From contig NZ_CP107036.1 of assembly GCF_029542085.1 (NCBI RefSeq), positions 1,798,001-1,862,000 of the forward strand: 64,000 bases of DNA. Reading direction: 5' to 3'. Below the pieces are notes generated by a model, which was not told the origin of the DNA, made no database searches, and was given only the letters and a program-made list of their open reading frames with translations. The position numbers and the translations under genes were made by a program. This stretch comes from Sphingobacterium sp. ML3W. Lineage in GTDB: Bacteria > Bacteroidota > Bacteroidia > Sphingobacteriales > Sphingobacteriaceae. Position 1 is the stretch's first letter. Every line of letters begins with the position of its first letter. This document shows, in pieces, positions 27,365 to 36,780 of the stretch.

Positions 27365-28024
27365 ATGGATAAACGCATTTCAATAAAGGAGCTTGAGAGA
27401 AACGTAATCTTTTGGTATTATTATTTATGCTGGTTCCGTGGTTATGATACTGAAAACGAATTAAATATTGATGAAGCACTGGATGTTCTAAAAATTGATG
27501 CGGAGGATTTAGCCAATTGGGAACAACTTTTCTTCCCTCCTAATACAGATGATGAAGTACTTCGATATATCGCTGAAGACCTGACAGAGGAATTGTCCAT
27601 TTATATCCAATTCCGTTCAAATGCAATCGTTTTCTTTCTCAATGATAACTATATCGGTAATCTAGGCGGCCATTTTGAAGCCTGGTTTCTGACCTTAGAA
27701 GAATTGAAATCTTTTGTGAAGTATCCGTTTGTATTTTTGTTACTTCTACCGATGCTCGGCATTCCGGCAGCACAGGCACAAGAAACCAGATCATTGATAG
27801 CAAAACACTTGAAAATTATTCCAATTCTTGCAGATCATGCTTCATATATCGCAAGCTGTATCACAAACGGGTTAGTTATGACAAACGGTTTTGTACAGCA
27901 AAATGCACTAGGCCTAACCAATGATCAAAATCACAGTGTCAGAAATATAAATCAATATCCGAGCGATAAAGATGACATCATCGAACTGAATAAAATATTG
28001 GAACAGTTTGTCCACAAAGACTAA
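27365..28024 (+). CDS. Hypothetical protein (219 aa)
   Basis: Not recognised. The acidic N-terminal half (about 1-120) has many Trp/Tyr/Phe (NVIFWYYYLCWFRGYD) and resembles small globular bacterial proteins of the immunity-protein type, although no toxin gene is nearby. A hydrophobic stretch at about 118-138 (KYPFVFLLLLPMLGIPAAQAQ) could be a membrane segment; it oddly reads like an exported signal placed internally. The C-terminus is hydrophilic. Confidence 0.65.
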   Translation: MDKRISIKELERNVIFWYYYLCWFRGYDTENELNIDEALDVLKIDAEDLANWEQLFFPPNTDDEVLRYIAEDLTEELSIYIQFRSNAIVFFLNDNYIGNLGGHFEAWFLTLEELKSFVKYPFVFLLLLPMLGIPAAQAQETRSLIAKHLKIIPILADHASYIASCITNGLVMTNGFVQQNALGLTNDQNHSVRNINQYPSDKDDIIELNKILEQFVHKD

Positions 28025-28058
28025 CCTCTACCAACTTTATTTGATAAGCATAATCACG

Positions 28059-28436
28059 ATGATAACATTAAAGAGAGTCTACTACCTGGTTTTAATGTGC
28101 GCAACAATAGTCTTCGGATTATTATCGCGGAAAATTACAGGAATCCCTTTATCTGTGGGCGATGGTTTATATGCTGTGATGATCTACTGGTTATGTAGGT
28201 TTATTTTTTTTCAGCGATCCCTCAACTTTTGCTTTGTAAGTTCACTGGTATTTTGCTTTGCAATTGAGTTTTTACAGTTGGTACAACATCCACTATTAAT
28301 CAGCCTCAGAAGCCATCCGCTATTACGACTGCTATTTGGCCAAGGCTTTCTCTGGTCTGACCTAATAGCCTACATCGCTGGATCTGCTATCGCTTTTCTC
28401 TTAGATCGATCTTTTCACCGATCCAAGACAAGATAG
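28059..28436 (+). CDS. DUF2809 family membrane protein
   Basis: 125 aa from ATG 28059; the longer frame begins with TTG inside the previous gene and adds a non-conserved leader. Four transmembrane helices. The family pattern is present: SRKITGIPLSVGDGLYAVMIYW, then AIEFLQL and GFLWSDLIAYIAGSAI. DUF2809 proteins are small inner-membrane proteins of unknown function. It begins 34 bases after the upstream hypothetical, so co-transcription is likely. Confidence 0.82.
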   Translation: MITLKRVYYLVLMCATIVFGLLSRKITGIPLSVGDGLYAVMIYWLCRFIFFQRSLNFCFVSSLVFCFAIEFLQLVQHPLLISLRSHPLLRLLFGQGFLWSDLIAYIAGSAIAFLLDRSFHRSKTR

Positions 28437-28469
28437 AAAAGATTCCAATCGCTTATTAGGGAGTATTTT

Positions 28470-28988
28470 TTACTTTGTCGTTTTCGCTCCCATACTTTTT
28501 CCAAGATTTTCATACACCACATCATTGGGTTGCCATAGTTCGATTTTATTCCCTTCAATATCCATGATATGAACGAATTTTCCATAATCAAATATTTCTA
28601 TTTCATCCAGTACATTTACTCCTTCTTTTTTCAATTCAGCAACTAAATATTCGAGGTTTTCGACACGATAGTTGATCATGAAATCTTTTTCGGATGGTTG
28701 AAAATAGCTGGTTTTCTCGTTAAAAGGGCTCCATTGAGAAAAACCTTTCTTGGTACTGTCCGCTCCCTGGTACCATTCAAATACTGCACCATATTCATTT
28801 GTATTCAGCCCGAGATGAGTAGCATACCAAGCCCGCATTTTTTTAGGGTCTTTACACTTAAAAAAGATTCCACCAATCCCTGTCACCCTTTTCATTGGAG
28901 GTTCTATCGTATCATTCTTCACTGCGTTAAAAGCATAGCCCATGCAAAACGCCGATAATATACTGACAATAAAAAAGAATCTTTTCAT
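28470..28988 (-). CDS. VOC (glyoxalase/dioxygenase superfamily) protein with signal peptide
   Basis: 172 aa. Residues 33-160 form a VOC-fold domain (VTGIGGIFFKCKDPKKMRAWY at the start, HIMDIEGNKIELWQP at the end, with the metal-ligand-type Glu in KIELW). Most proteins of this kind are cytoplasmic, but here an N-terminal MKRFFFIVSILSAFCMGYAF looks like a signal peptide or anchor. An internal Met at 28895 (MKRVTGIGG) could give the usual cytosolic form. Substrate unknown. Confidence 0.82.
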   Translation of the reverse strand: MKRFFFIVSILSAFCMGYAFNAVKNDTIEPPMKRVTGIGGIFFKCKDPKKMRAWYATHLGLNTNEYGAVFEWYQGADSTKKGFSQWSPFNEKTSYFQPSEKDFMINYRVENLEYLVAELKKEGVNVLDEIEIFDYGKFVHIMDIEGNKIELWQPNDVVYENLGKSMGAKTTK

Positions 28989-29077
28989 ATTTTGATCGTT
29001 TGTTGTCCTTAACGAATGTAGTGATTAAGCCTTATATAAGTAAGTTATCGGCGTTTTATTTTACAGGTATAATTTTC

Positions 29078-31972
29078 TCAAATCGTATTCAGATAATCAT
29101 TTAATGACAGCTCCGTTTCGACCTGTAATTTTTTTCGTAATCTATAGCGGTGGATTTCAACTCCTCTGACGGTAATATTCTGTAATTGCGCAATTTGTTT
29201 GGATGTAAAATGAAGTTTCAAATAAGCACATACTTTAAGATCATTGCGGGATAATCCCGGATGTTTTTCCTTTAACTTATTCAAAAAACCATCGTTAAGC
29301 TCATCAAAATGGCTGGCAAATTGATTCCAGTTAGCGCTGTTTTTTTCAATATCTTTTAATAGGTTATTAATGCGCTTTAGATTGGAATCTTCATCGTCAC
29401 CCGTATCCAGCTTAGCCAATTCATCCCTTACTTTGATCAATGCTCCCGAATTTTCCAGCAGCTGCATACTAGTACTCGCCAATTCTTTTGTTTTGGTGAT
29501 GACCTCATCTGCCAACTTCTCATTGTTCAGCTTCACAATTTCTTTTTCATTTTTTTCAATTTCCAGCTGATGGATGTAACGCAATTGCTCCAATTGTTTT
29601 TCATGTTTTAGCTGCTGTTTGTGCTGTTCAATTTTTCGCAGACGAATCAGACCCAATACACCAAGTGTAGCGAGTAGAAAATAGCCAATTTTTGCCCATA
29701 AGGTTTTATACCAAGGTGGCAAAACGACAAAACTGTATTCCGCTACATTGGACTCTTGATTTAGGTTGTTCCGAACCTTAACTAAGAACGTATACTGGCC
29801 GTCCTGCAAGTTGGTATACGACTTTTCGGACTGCTGTGTCCAAGAAGACCAATTCTCATCATACCCCGACAATTTATAGCTAAACTCAAGATGTTGATGT
29901 ATGCCATAACTTGGTGAAGAGAAGCTAAATCGGAAAGAATTGAAAACAGCAGGCAACTGCAAGATACTATCCTTTCCAGACGCTTCTTTTAGTTTTGAGA
30001 TATTTGAAAAAAAACCAGCAAAAATAAGACTATCACCCTTCCCTGTTGCGATGACTTGCGAGAGCATAGCGACCAGTTTAAAGCTTTGTTTCAGGTATTT
30101 GTCATAATTGATATGAAGCACTCCTTTTTCTGCGCCTACATAGATATTATTTTTATCGAAACTATAGATATGCTCAAAACCGGAGGTGCTCATGCCTTCT
30201 ATTTCTGGAAAATTAACCAAATGATAGGTTCCCTTTTTGGCCTCAAACTGTCCAAGGCCAACTGTTTTCTTTGTACAAAACCAGATATTTCCATCTTGGT
30301 CATCCTTTAGATAGCGGATGGTCAGATCCTTAAAAGCAGCAAACTGTTTGCTTGGCACAAATCGCTTGCTATTATAATCATAATTATAAAGCCCTTTTTC
30401 CGTTGCAAATACCACTTGATTTTTTATTCTAAACACATAATTTTGATAATCCGCGGGTAGTCCATTCTTTTGAGTATAGAGCTCAGCCTGATAAGACTTC
30501 TTATCTTTTGACAGTGTTATTCGATATATTCCTCTGTAGGGATGTGAGGCCCATATTGTTCCATTTTCATCCTGTTCAAGAAAGCGAAAAGAATCAGATG
30601 GTCCATTGAGCAGGCCTTTGGATGAGAAAACACCGTTATGAAAATGCAATAGCTCCAAGCCCTGATAGGTACCAACTAAACTCTCTTCAATAGGATATAC
30701 CATATTTAATGGAAGCAATTTCCATGTCCCTATACCCTGTGTTAGTGGTTTGATGGAATGATCCGTGATCTGAAACAAACCCTTATTGTGCCCCAGTAAC
30801 ACGTGGCCATTGAGTTGTTCTAAGCGCCAGGCTTCTCCAGCATCACTCCCCTGAAGCAGTGAAAACACGGCCGGCGAACGGCTTTGATCTATTAGATCAC
30901 TTTTTATATTGGCATAATATACTCCATTGGATGAAGAAAGATAAAGTGTATTATCAAAGATAACAGAGGAATATCCGGTAACATCATTGTCCATATTTGG
31001 TCTCAGGTAACGAATAGCGCTTCCATAACTGATGACCGAAATTACATTATCAGTACCGATCCATATATTCTTTTGCTTATCAACGAAAACGGTGGTGACG
31101 TTCTTATTTTGCAAACCTTCCTTGACGCCGATCCGTTGTATTGTATTTCCGGCCATATCACGTATGTGACAACCTTCTTTTGCATTACCCACAACAAATG
31201 TTAACTCGTCGATCTGTGCTAAGGATGGGGTATAGCTACCATCGTTATCCTGCTTATTCAATCGCGTCATTTTTCTGCCTTTCAAGGCATAATTTTCATT
31301 ATTTAAAGTAGATAATAATATACGATCCTTGCCAAAAGGCATTATAGTAGCAATCTTAACATCTTTAAAGGGTAAGTCTGTGATATAAGGAGTCCATTTA
31401 TTATCCCGGAATTCTAACAAACCATTCTTCCGGTCCTGTGCATATAATATTCCCCCCGATTGTCCAATAAAATACCATTCCACAGCAGCAGGGTGTACTT
31501 GGATTTTTTGCCCTTTTAATTCAAATATAACATCAGTTCCTCGAAAAAAAACTGATTGTCCTAACCCAACAGTATTCCAGATATCCGCAAAGTTTCGATA
31601 TTTTGGAGGAATTAACTCTTTCAATGACCTGTAGGTCAATCCCGATTGTGAAGAGCGTTCAAAATAGCCAAAGTCCCCTTGACCACCCACATATATACGA
31701 TCATTAGCATCAATCCATATGGAGCGGATATTGGTATGGTTGGGCAAGGAGAATGTTTTCCAATATCGTCCATCAAATGTCAATAACCCTTCACTATTGC
31801 CAAAATACATAATCCCATGGCTATCCTGTTTGATATCCCAAGTTCGGCTCCCACCCTGATATATCGATTTGCTATAATTGTACACCAGTGGTAAGCCAAG
31901 CAAATCCTGTCCTATCAGCCGATTTGAAAAAACAGAAAGTAGCATAAAAAATAGGATGACAAAACACTTCAT
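29078..31972 (-). CDS. One-protein envelope sensor-regulator: beta-propeller, Y_Y_Y domain, TM, LuxR-type HTH
   Basis: About 964 aa from ATG 31972 (the frame before it starts at TTG). Signal peptide, then two-component-regulator-type propeller repeats (about 30-640, e.g. GIMYFGNSEGLLTFDG, IWIGTD), a Y_Y_Y domain (about 685-745, FSYKLSGYDENWSSWTQ), one transmembrane helix (near 760), a coiled coil (about 770-880), and a C-terminal LuxR-type HTH (about 905-960, LSRNDLKVCAYLKLHFTSKQ). Unlike hybrid two-component sensors it lacks kinase and receiver domains, so the signal passes directly to DNA binding. It is divergent from the SusC/SusD locus and is its likely regulator, with a periplasmic oligosaccharide as probable ligand. 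Confidence 0.9.
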   Translation of the reverse strand: MKCFVILFFMLLSVFSNRLIGQDLLGLPLVYNYSKSIYQGGSRTWDIKQDSHGIMYFGNSEGLLTFDGRYWKTFSLPNHTNIRSIWIDANDRIYVGGQGDFGYFERSSQSGLTYRSLKELIPPKYRNFADIWNTVGLGQSVFFRGTDVIFELKGQKIQVHPAAVEWYFIGQSGGILYAQDRKNGLLEFRDNKWTPYITDLPFKDVKIATIMPFGKDRILLSTLNNENYALKGRKMTRLNKQDNDGSYTPSLAQIDELTFVVGNAKEGCHIRDMAGNTIQRIGVKEGLQNKNVTTVFVDKQKNIWIGTDNVISVISYGSAIRYLRPNMDNDVTGYSSVIFDNTLYLSSSNGVYYANIKSDLIDQSRSPAVFSLLQGSDAGEAWRLEQLNGHVLLGHNKGLFQITDHSIKPLTQGIGTWKLLPLNMVYPIEESLVGTYQGLELLHFHNGVFSSKGLLNGPSDSFRFLEQDENGTIWASHPYRGIYRITLSKDKKSYQAELYTQKNGLPADYQNYVFRIKNQVVFATEKGLYNYDYNSKRFVPSKQFAAFKDLTIRYLKDDQDGNIWFCTKKTVGLGQFEAKKGTYHLVNFPEIEGMSTSGFEHIYSFDKNNIYVGAEKGVLHINYDKYLKQSFKLVAMLSQVIATGKGDSLIFAGFFSNISKLKEASGKDSILQLPAVFNSFRFSFSSPSYGIHQHLEFSYKLSGYDENWSSWTQQSEKSYTNLQDGQYTFLVKVRNNLNQESNVAEYSFVVLPPWYKTLWAKIGYFLLATLGVLGLIRLRKIEQHKQQLKHEKQLEQLRYIHQLEIEKNEKEIVKLNNEKLADEVITKTKELASTSMQLLENSGALIKVRDELAKLDTGDDEDSNLKRINNLLKDIEKNSANWNQFASHFDELNDGFLNKLKEKHPGLSRNDLKVCAYLKLHFTSKQIAQLQNITVRGVEIHRYRLRKKLQVETELSLNDYLNTI

Positions 31973-31992
31973 AATAATTCCCTTCAATTGGC

Positions 31993-32054
31993 TGACGTAA
32001 ACTTGACGTAGCCCAAATATATTGAATTTTAGCCGAAAAACACAACATGACGTA
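31993..32054. promoter_or_regulatory. Three helically phased TGACGTA repeats upstream of susC
   Basis: TGACGTA occurs at 31993-31999, 32004-32010 and 32048-32054, with starts 11 and 44 bp apart, i.e. one and four helical turns. The last copy sits inside the inverted repeat ACAACA-N8-TGTTGT (32042-32061). They lie between the divergent regulator and SusC genes, upstream of the likely promoter, as expected for an activator site. Binding by the neighbouring regulator is inference. Confidence 0.55.
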
Positions 32055-32097
32055 GTGTTGTAGTATCTCTAAAATTCATCAATCCCATTTGTAAGAC

Positions 32098-32105
32098 TAA
32101 TTTTG
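32098..32105 (+). promoter_or_regulatory. Likely -7 element of the susC promoter
   Basis: TAATTTTG matches the Bacteroidota -7 consensus TAnnTTTG. No TTG lies about 20 bases upstream, which fits an activator-dependent promoter. The start codon is 46 bases downstream. Confidence 0.4.
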
Positions 32106-32150
32106 ATACTTGATAATTATAAACAATTCCTAAATTTTAATTCATTACAC

Positions 32151-35100
32151 ATGAGAAATAATATCAGTATTATTGCCAGTGTTGCACTGTTCTCTTGCTT
32201 GACAAATACGGTCATGGCACAGAACAAAACCATCAGTGGAAGGATCACCAACCAAGCGGGAAATCCTATTGTCGCGAGCATCTTTTTGCAGGGCAATTCC
32301 AAGATCGGTACCAGCAGCAACGAGAACGGGGATTTTAGTCTTTCAATTCCGCAAAATTCGACCAATTTGGTGATCTCCTCTTTGGGGTATGAAACACAAA
32401 CCGTTTCTATAAATGGGAACCTCTTAAATATTCAGCTCCAACCCAAAGGTGACTTCAATCTGGACGAAGTAGTTGTTGTCGGCTATGGTACACAACGAAA
32501 AGGAGACCTAACAGCTCCTATTGGAAAAGTAGATATGGGAGAAATGGTCAAACGGACTGTGGCCAATCCAATGGATGCCCTACAGGGTGCTGTCACCGGC
32601 GTTCAGATCGTCAGTTCCGGCGCACCGGGATCAACGCCATCCGTCCGTGTCCGTGGTGTAGGCTCTTTTAATAATGAAAGTCCCCTATATGTTGTGGATG
32701 GCATGTTTATGGACAATATTGATTTCCTGAATCCAAATGATATTGCCGACATCTCTATTTTGAAGGACGCTTCCGGCGCGGCAATTTATGGGGTACGTGC
32801 AGCAAATGGCGTTATTTTGGTTACGACAAAAAAAGGAAGCTTAAACATGAAGTCCAAAATTACATATAATGGTTTCGCTGGCTTCCAGACACCAACAAAT
32901 GTTTTAAAAATGGCCAATGCGCAGCAATATGCGGCCTATGCAACGGCTATTGGTAATGACGCATTTGTAAAGAGTTCTGTACAGAAATTTGGTGGTACCG
33001 AAACCAATCCCGCGATGGATACAGATTGGTTCAAAGAACTGTTGCGTTCCAAGGCTCTGATCACAAACCATAACTTGGATATGATGGGTGGAGGTGAAAA
33101 AATAACCTATGCGATGGGACTTAATTACGTCAAACAGGATGGGATTATGGATGCCAGCAATATGAACCAAAAATACAATATCCGAATGCAGGTGGATGCT
33201 AAAGTAACAGACTGGTTAAAAGCAGGCTTTAGTGCACATTTCAATAATTTCAAAACCTATTCACCTAACAACGCCGCATTCAGACAGGCCTATTTTGCTT
33301 CGCCACTCTATCCAGTCTACGACCCTTCACTGGAACTTGCCAAACCTGAAAAATTTGGATCCAGTACTGCGATTGGCATGCAATCCGGATTTTGGTACAA
33401 TAATCCGATTGCAACGGCATTCTACAATACCAATCAAACCAAAGGTTTTCAGATTTTACCAACAATCTATTTAGAGGCAGAGCTTTGGAAAGATAAGATC
33501 ACTTTTCGCTCACAGCTTAGCCAGCGGTATCAATCCACCCACAACATAAACTATAATCCTGTTTATTATATTGATAATGACCAACGCAACGACCGCTCTT
33601 TTTTACGATCAGCGCAAGCACGTAACACCAATTATATCTTAGATAACCTCTTAACCTATAAAGATCAGGCCGACAAACATCACTGGTCTGTTCTACTAGG
33701 CCAGTCTTCGCGTGAAGAACGCTGGCGTGAGACCTGGGTTCAAGCCAATGATGTACCTGCGTCCGAAGAATTTTGGTATGTGGGGGTGGATGCCCAAGGT
33801 ACTGGTTCAGCTACTGGTTACGGTGAGAGAGGGTCAAGAAATGCAGGTATATCCTATTTCACGAGAGGCACCTATGACTATGACAACAAGTATCTATTGA
33901 CCGCAACATTCCGTGCTGATGGAAGTTCAAAATATCAGACAAAATGGGGTTATTTCCCCTCGATAGGTTTGGGTTGGGTATTGACCCGCGAAAAGTTTAT
34001 GGAAAACCAAAAACTCTTCAATCAATTGAAGCTCCGTGGAAGCTGGGGTAAATTGGGGAACGACGGTATTCAACCCAATGCTGGATACGCGACAGTGTAT
34101 TCGGGCAATAACTATTCGGGAATATTCGGCAGTGAAGGTGCAACAAATGGAACACGTGTACCCGGATATCGTGTCGGCCGATTTTTCACCCAGGTCCGTT
34201 GGGAAGTTGTTGAAGAATGGGATGGTGGTCTAGATTTCGCTTTGTTGAACAATCGCTTAACAGGTACAGTAGATTACTATCACCGTACAACAAACGATCT
34301 CGCTTTTAGCAGACCTATCCCCTTTTCTTGGGATCGTGTCTACGGCAATTGGGGCAGCGTAACGAACAGTGGCTGGGAGATTGGATTGCAATGGAAAGAC
34401 AAGGTTGGTGACTTCGGCTATGCGATCGGCGGGAACCTGACCACATTAAAAAATCGAGTAAAGAACCTCGGTGGACTGGAGAATATCATGAATGGTTATC
34501 CCGAATGGTCAGCAGAATTTCCAGCGAGAATTGAGCTCAATCAACCCATCAACTTCTATTACGGTTATGAAGTTGCAGGTGTCTACCAAAATCAAGCGCA
34601 GATTGATGCAGATCCCATTGCGAAAAGATATAACCAACAAAATCCAAATACACCGATTTTACCGGGGTATCTTCAATACAAAGATCAGAACAACAATGGT
34701 GAGCTTGATGAAAAAGACCGCGTCAACCTTGGAAACTATCTTCCAACTATCGCCTACGGATTTAACCTAGCATTTGATTACAAAAAATTTGATTTAAGCA
34801 TCGCCTTTCAAGGTGTAGCGGGCAACAAAATCCATAATCTTAATCGTGCAATGCGTCGAAAATACAATCAGATGAATGCAGATGCCGCTTTCATCGAAAA
34901 TCTCTGGACCGGAGAAGGTAGCAGCAACACCCACCCTTCTGCAAAAGGATCTGTAGCCCCATGGAATCTGCAAGCAAGCTCGTTTTTTGTCGAGAGTGGT
35001 GCCTATCTACGGATACAGAATATTCAGCTGGGCTATAATTTTGATCTGAATAAAATACCTGTACGTGTTTTCGCGACAGCGGACCGCCCTTTTATATTCA

Positions 35101-35204
35101 CTAAATACAATGGTTTTACGCCAGAAATAGCTGGAATGGGATTCGATGCCAACGTCTATCCAGTTGCTTCGTCTTATAGTCTAGGTGTCAAAGTATCGTT
35201 CTAA
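32151..35204 (+). CDS. SusC/RagA-family TonB-linked outer-membrane transporter
   Basis: About 1017 aa from ATG 32151 (the upstream part of the frame starts at TTG). Signal peptide ending NTVMAQ, CarboxypepD_reg-like domain (about 25-100), SusC signature NLDEVVVVGYGTQRKGDLT, a plug with RVRGVGSFNNESPLYVVDGM and AAIYGVRAANGVILVTTKKG, then the beta-barrel ending SLGVKVSF. It imports oligosaccharides together with the SusD protein encoded 25 bases downstream. The linked enzyme suggests a beta-glucan substrate. Confidence 0.96.
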   Translation: MRNNISIIASVALFSCLTNTVMAQNKTISGRITNQAGNPIVASIFLQGNSKIGTSSNENGDFSLSIPQNSTNLVISSLGYETQTVSINGNLLNIQLQPKGDFNLDEVVVVGYGTQRKGDLTAPIGKVDMGEMVKRTVANPMDALQGAVTGVQIVSSGAPGSTPSVRVRGVGSFNNESPLYVVDGMFMDNIDFLNPNDIADISILKDASGAAIYGVRAANGVILVTTKKGSLNMKSKITYNGFAGFQTPTNVLKMANAQQYAAYATAIGNDAFVKSSVQKFGGTETNPAMDTDWFKELLRSKALITNHNLDMMGGGEKITYAMGLNYVKQDGIMDASNMNQKYNIRMQVDAKVTDWLKAGFSAHFNNFKTYSPNNAAFRQAYFASPLYPVYDPSLELAKPEKFGSSTAIGMQSGFWYNNPIATAFYNTNQTKGFQILPTIYLEAELWKDKITFRSQLSQRYQSTHNINYNPVYYIDNDQRNDRSFLRSAQARNTNYILDNLLTYKDQADKHHWSVLLGQSSREERWRETWVQANDVPASEEFWYVGVDAQGTGSATGYGERGSRNAGISYFTRGTYDYDNKYLLTATFRADGSSKYQTKWGYFPSIGLGWVLTREKFMENQKLFNQLKLRGSWGKLGNDGIQPNAGYATVYSGNNYSGIFGSEGATNGTRVPGYRVGRFFTQVRWEVVEEWDGGLDFALLNNRLTGTVDYYHRTTNDLAFSRPIPFSWDRVYGNWGSVTNSGWEIGLQWKDKVGDFGYAIGGNLTTLKNRVKNLGGLENIMNGYPEWSAEFPARIELNQPINFYYGYEVAGVYQNQAQIDADPIAKRYNQQNPNTPILPGYLQYKDQNNNGELDEKDRVNLGNYLPTIAYGFNLAFDYKKFDLSIAFQGVAGNKIHNLNRAMRRKYNQMNADAAFIENLWTGEGSSNTHPSAKGSVAPWNLQASSFFVESGAYLRIQNIQLGYNFDLNKIPVRVFATADRPFIFTKYNGFTPEIAGMGFDANVYPVASSYSLGVKVSF

Positions 35205-35229
35205 CTGTTAACCTTTTAATTTAAACTGT

Positions 35230-36780
35230 ATGAAAACTTTAAAATATATTCTGATTGCAAGCTGCTTAGGCCTCTCTTTTACCATAACCAGCTGTAGTAA
35301 GTTTTTGGACAAACCCTTAGAAAACCAGCAGCGCTCCGAAGAAATAGATTATAGCAATACCGCTTTGATGTATGGTCCGGTTTCTGGTGTATACCGTTCG
35401 GCTTCGGATGATAATCTGGTGCATTGGATTGACCTCTCCATTCGCTGTATGCGCGATGATGACTATCAGCAAGCTGCACCAAACCCAAATGATAATCCCG
35501 AGTTAATGGGTATCAAAAATTTTCAGAATGATGTTACAATTCAATCCTATTGGGGCCTAAATCAGTCTTGGATTAGCTATTACAGCCTTGTCATTGCAGC
35601 AAACAACGCACTGATCGAACTGGATAATTTTGCGGCTAAAATTCCAGCCTCCAATACAGCAGATTTAAAGCTGAATAAACAATACAAAGCGGAAGTTCGC
35701 TTTCTCAGAGCATATGCCCATCTCATGGCCTCACGATTGTTTGGCGATGTACCTATTCTAATTGATAGCGATAATATCGGCCGATTAGCTACGATCAATA
35801 AAAGCACCGCAGCGGAAGTCCGACAATTTATTATTGATGAAATGAATGCCTGTTCGGAGGATCTTGAAGATGCACGTCCAAACCAGTCTAAACACATTGG
35901 TGCTGTGACAAAATACACCGCCCTGCTGTTAAAAGCAAAAGCAGCAGCAGATCTGGCTGGAAATGACAATGGAAGCACGCATTGGAATGAAGTGCTTGAT
36001 GCCACCAACAAAATTATAGCCAGTGGTCGGTTTTCTTTATATCCTAACTATTATGAGCTTTTTAAAATTCCTGGCAAGCTGGCTAATGAGTCAATCTTTG
36101 AACTACAATATTCCGATTTTGGATTAGGCACAGGTGATATCGTTCGACCAGGTGTCGACTGGGGGACTTTCTTCAAATGGCAAGGTCCTTCAGGTGATCA
36201 GAAAGGGAGTCCTATTTCCGGTGCCGGATGGGTTCCGCCTTCACAAAATATTGTTGATTTCCTTACCAATAGAGGTGAAACCGAACGTTTAAAAACGACG
36301 ATCCAATATTGTGGAATCAATGGCAATCCGGCTACAACCGCGACAACACCAAGTGGAGACGTGGTCTATGGTAATCCTTTTGGTGTCAAATATTTCAACG
36401 GCAAGGCCTATCTTCCGAAATCCCAGATGACAGCAGGTCGAATGGAATATGGTGCGAATAATAATGTTCGTATATTACGTTATGCAGATGTACTTTTATT
36501 AAATGCGGAAGCAAAGGTCAGAAAGGGACAAAATGGGGACGAACCTTTTCGCCTGATTCGCGAACGCGCAAAACTAACACCAATTGCCAATGTCACCTTA
36601 AATCAGATCCTTGACGAACGTCGGGCTGAATTTGCCTGTGAATGGTGGGGCGAACGTTTCAATGACTTGGTTCGTACGGGGCATGCAAAAGATGTCTTTG
36701 GTTCAAAATTCATTCCCGGTGTAAGCGAGTTTCTCCCTATACCTCAGACCCAAATAGATGCAAATCCTAACTTTAGATAA
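35230..36780 (+). CDS. SusD/RagB-family substrate-binding lipoprotein
   Basis: 516 aa. Lipoprotein signal (ending FTITSCSKFLDKPLE, Cys at residue 22), an N-terminal TPR-rich SusD domain (KAEVRFLRAYAHLMASRLFGDVPIL, about 150-175), and a C-terminal RagB segment (RYADVLLLNAEA and ILDERRAEFACEWWGERFNDL). The lipid-anchored lid over SusC captures the glycan at the cell surface. Its stop codon directly abuts the start of the enzyme gene. Confidence 0.96.
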   Translation: MKTLKYILIASCLGLSFTITSCSKFLDKPLENQQRSEEIDYSNTALMYGPVSGVYRSASDDNLVHWIDLSIRCMRDDDYQQAAPNPNDNPELMGIKNFQNDVTIQSYWGLNQSWISYYSLVIAANNALIELDNFAAKIPASNTADLKLNKQYKAEVRFLRAYAHLMASRLFGDVPILIDSDNIGRLATINKSTAAEVRQFIIDEMNACSEDLEDARPNQSKHIGAVTKYTALLLKAKAAADLAGNDNGSTHWNEVLDATNKIIASGRFSLYPNYYELFKIPGKLANESIFELQYSDFGLGTGDIVRPGVDWGTFFKWQGPSGDQKGSPISGAGWVPPSQNIVDFLTNRGETERLKTTIQYCGINGNPATTATTPSGDVVYGNPFGVKYFNGKAYLPKSQMTAGRMEYGANNNVRILRYADVLLLNAEAKVRKGQNGDEPFRLIRERAKLTPIANVTLNQILDERRAEFACEWWGERFNDLVRTGHAKDVFGSKFIPGVSEFLPIPQTQIDANPNFR

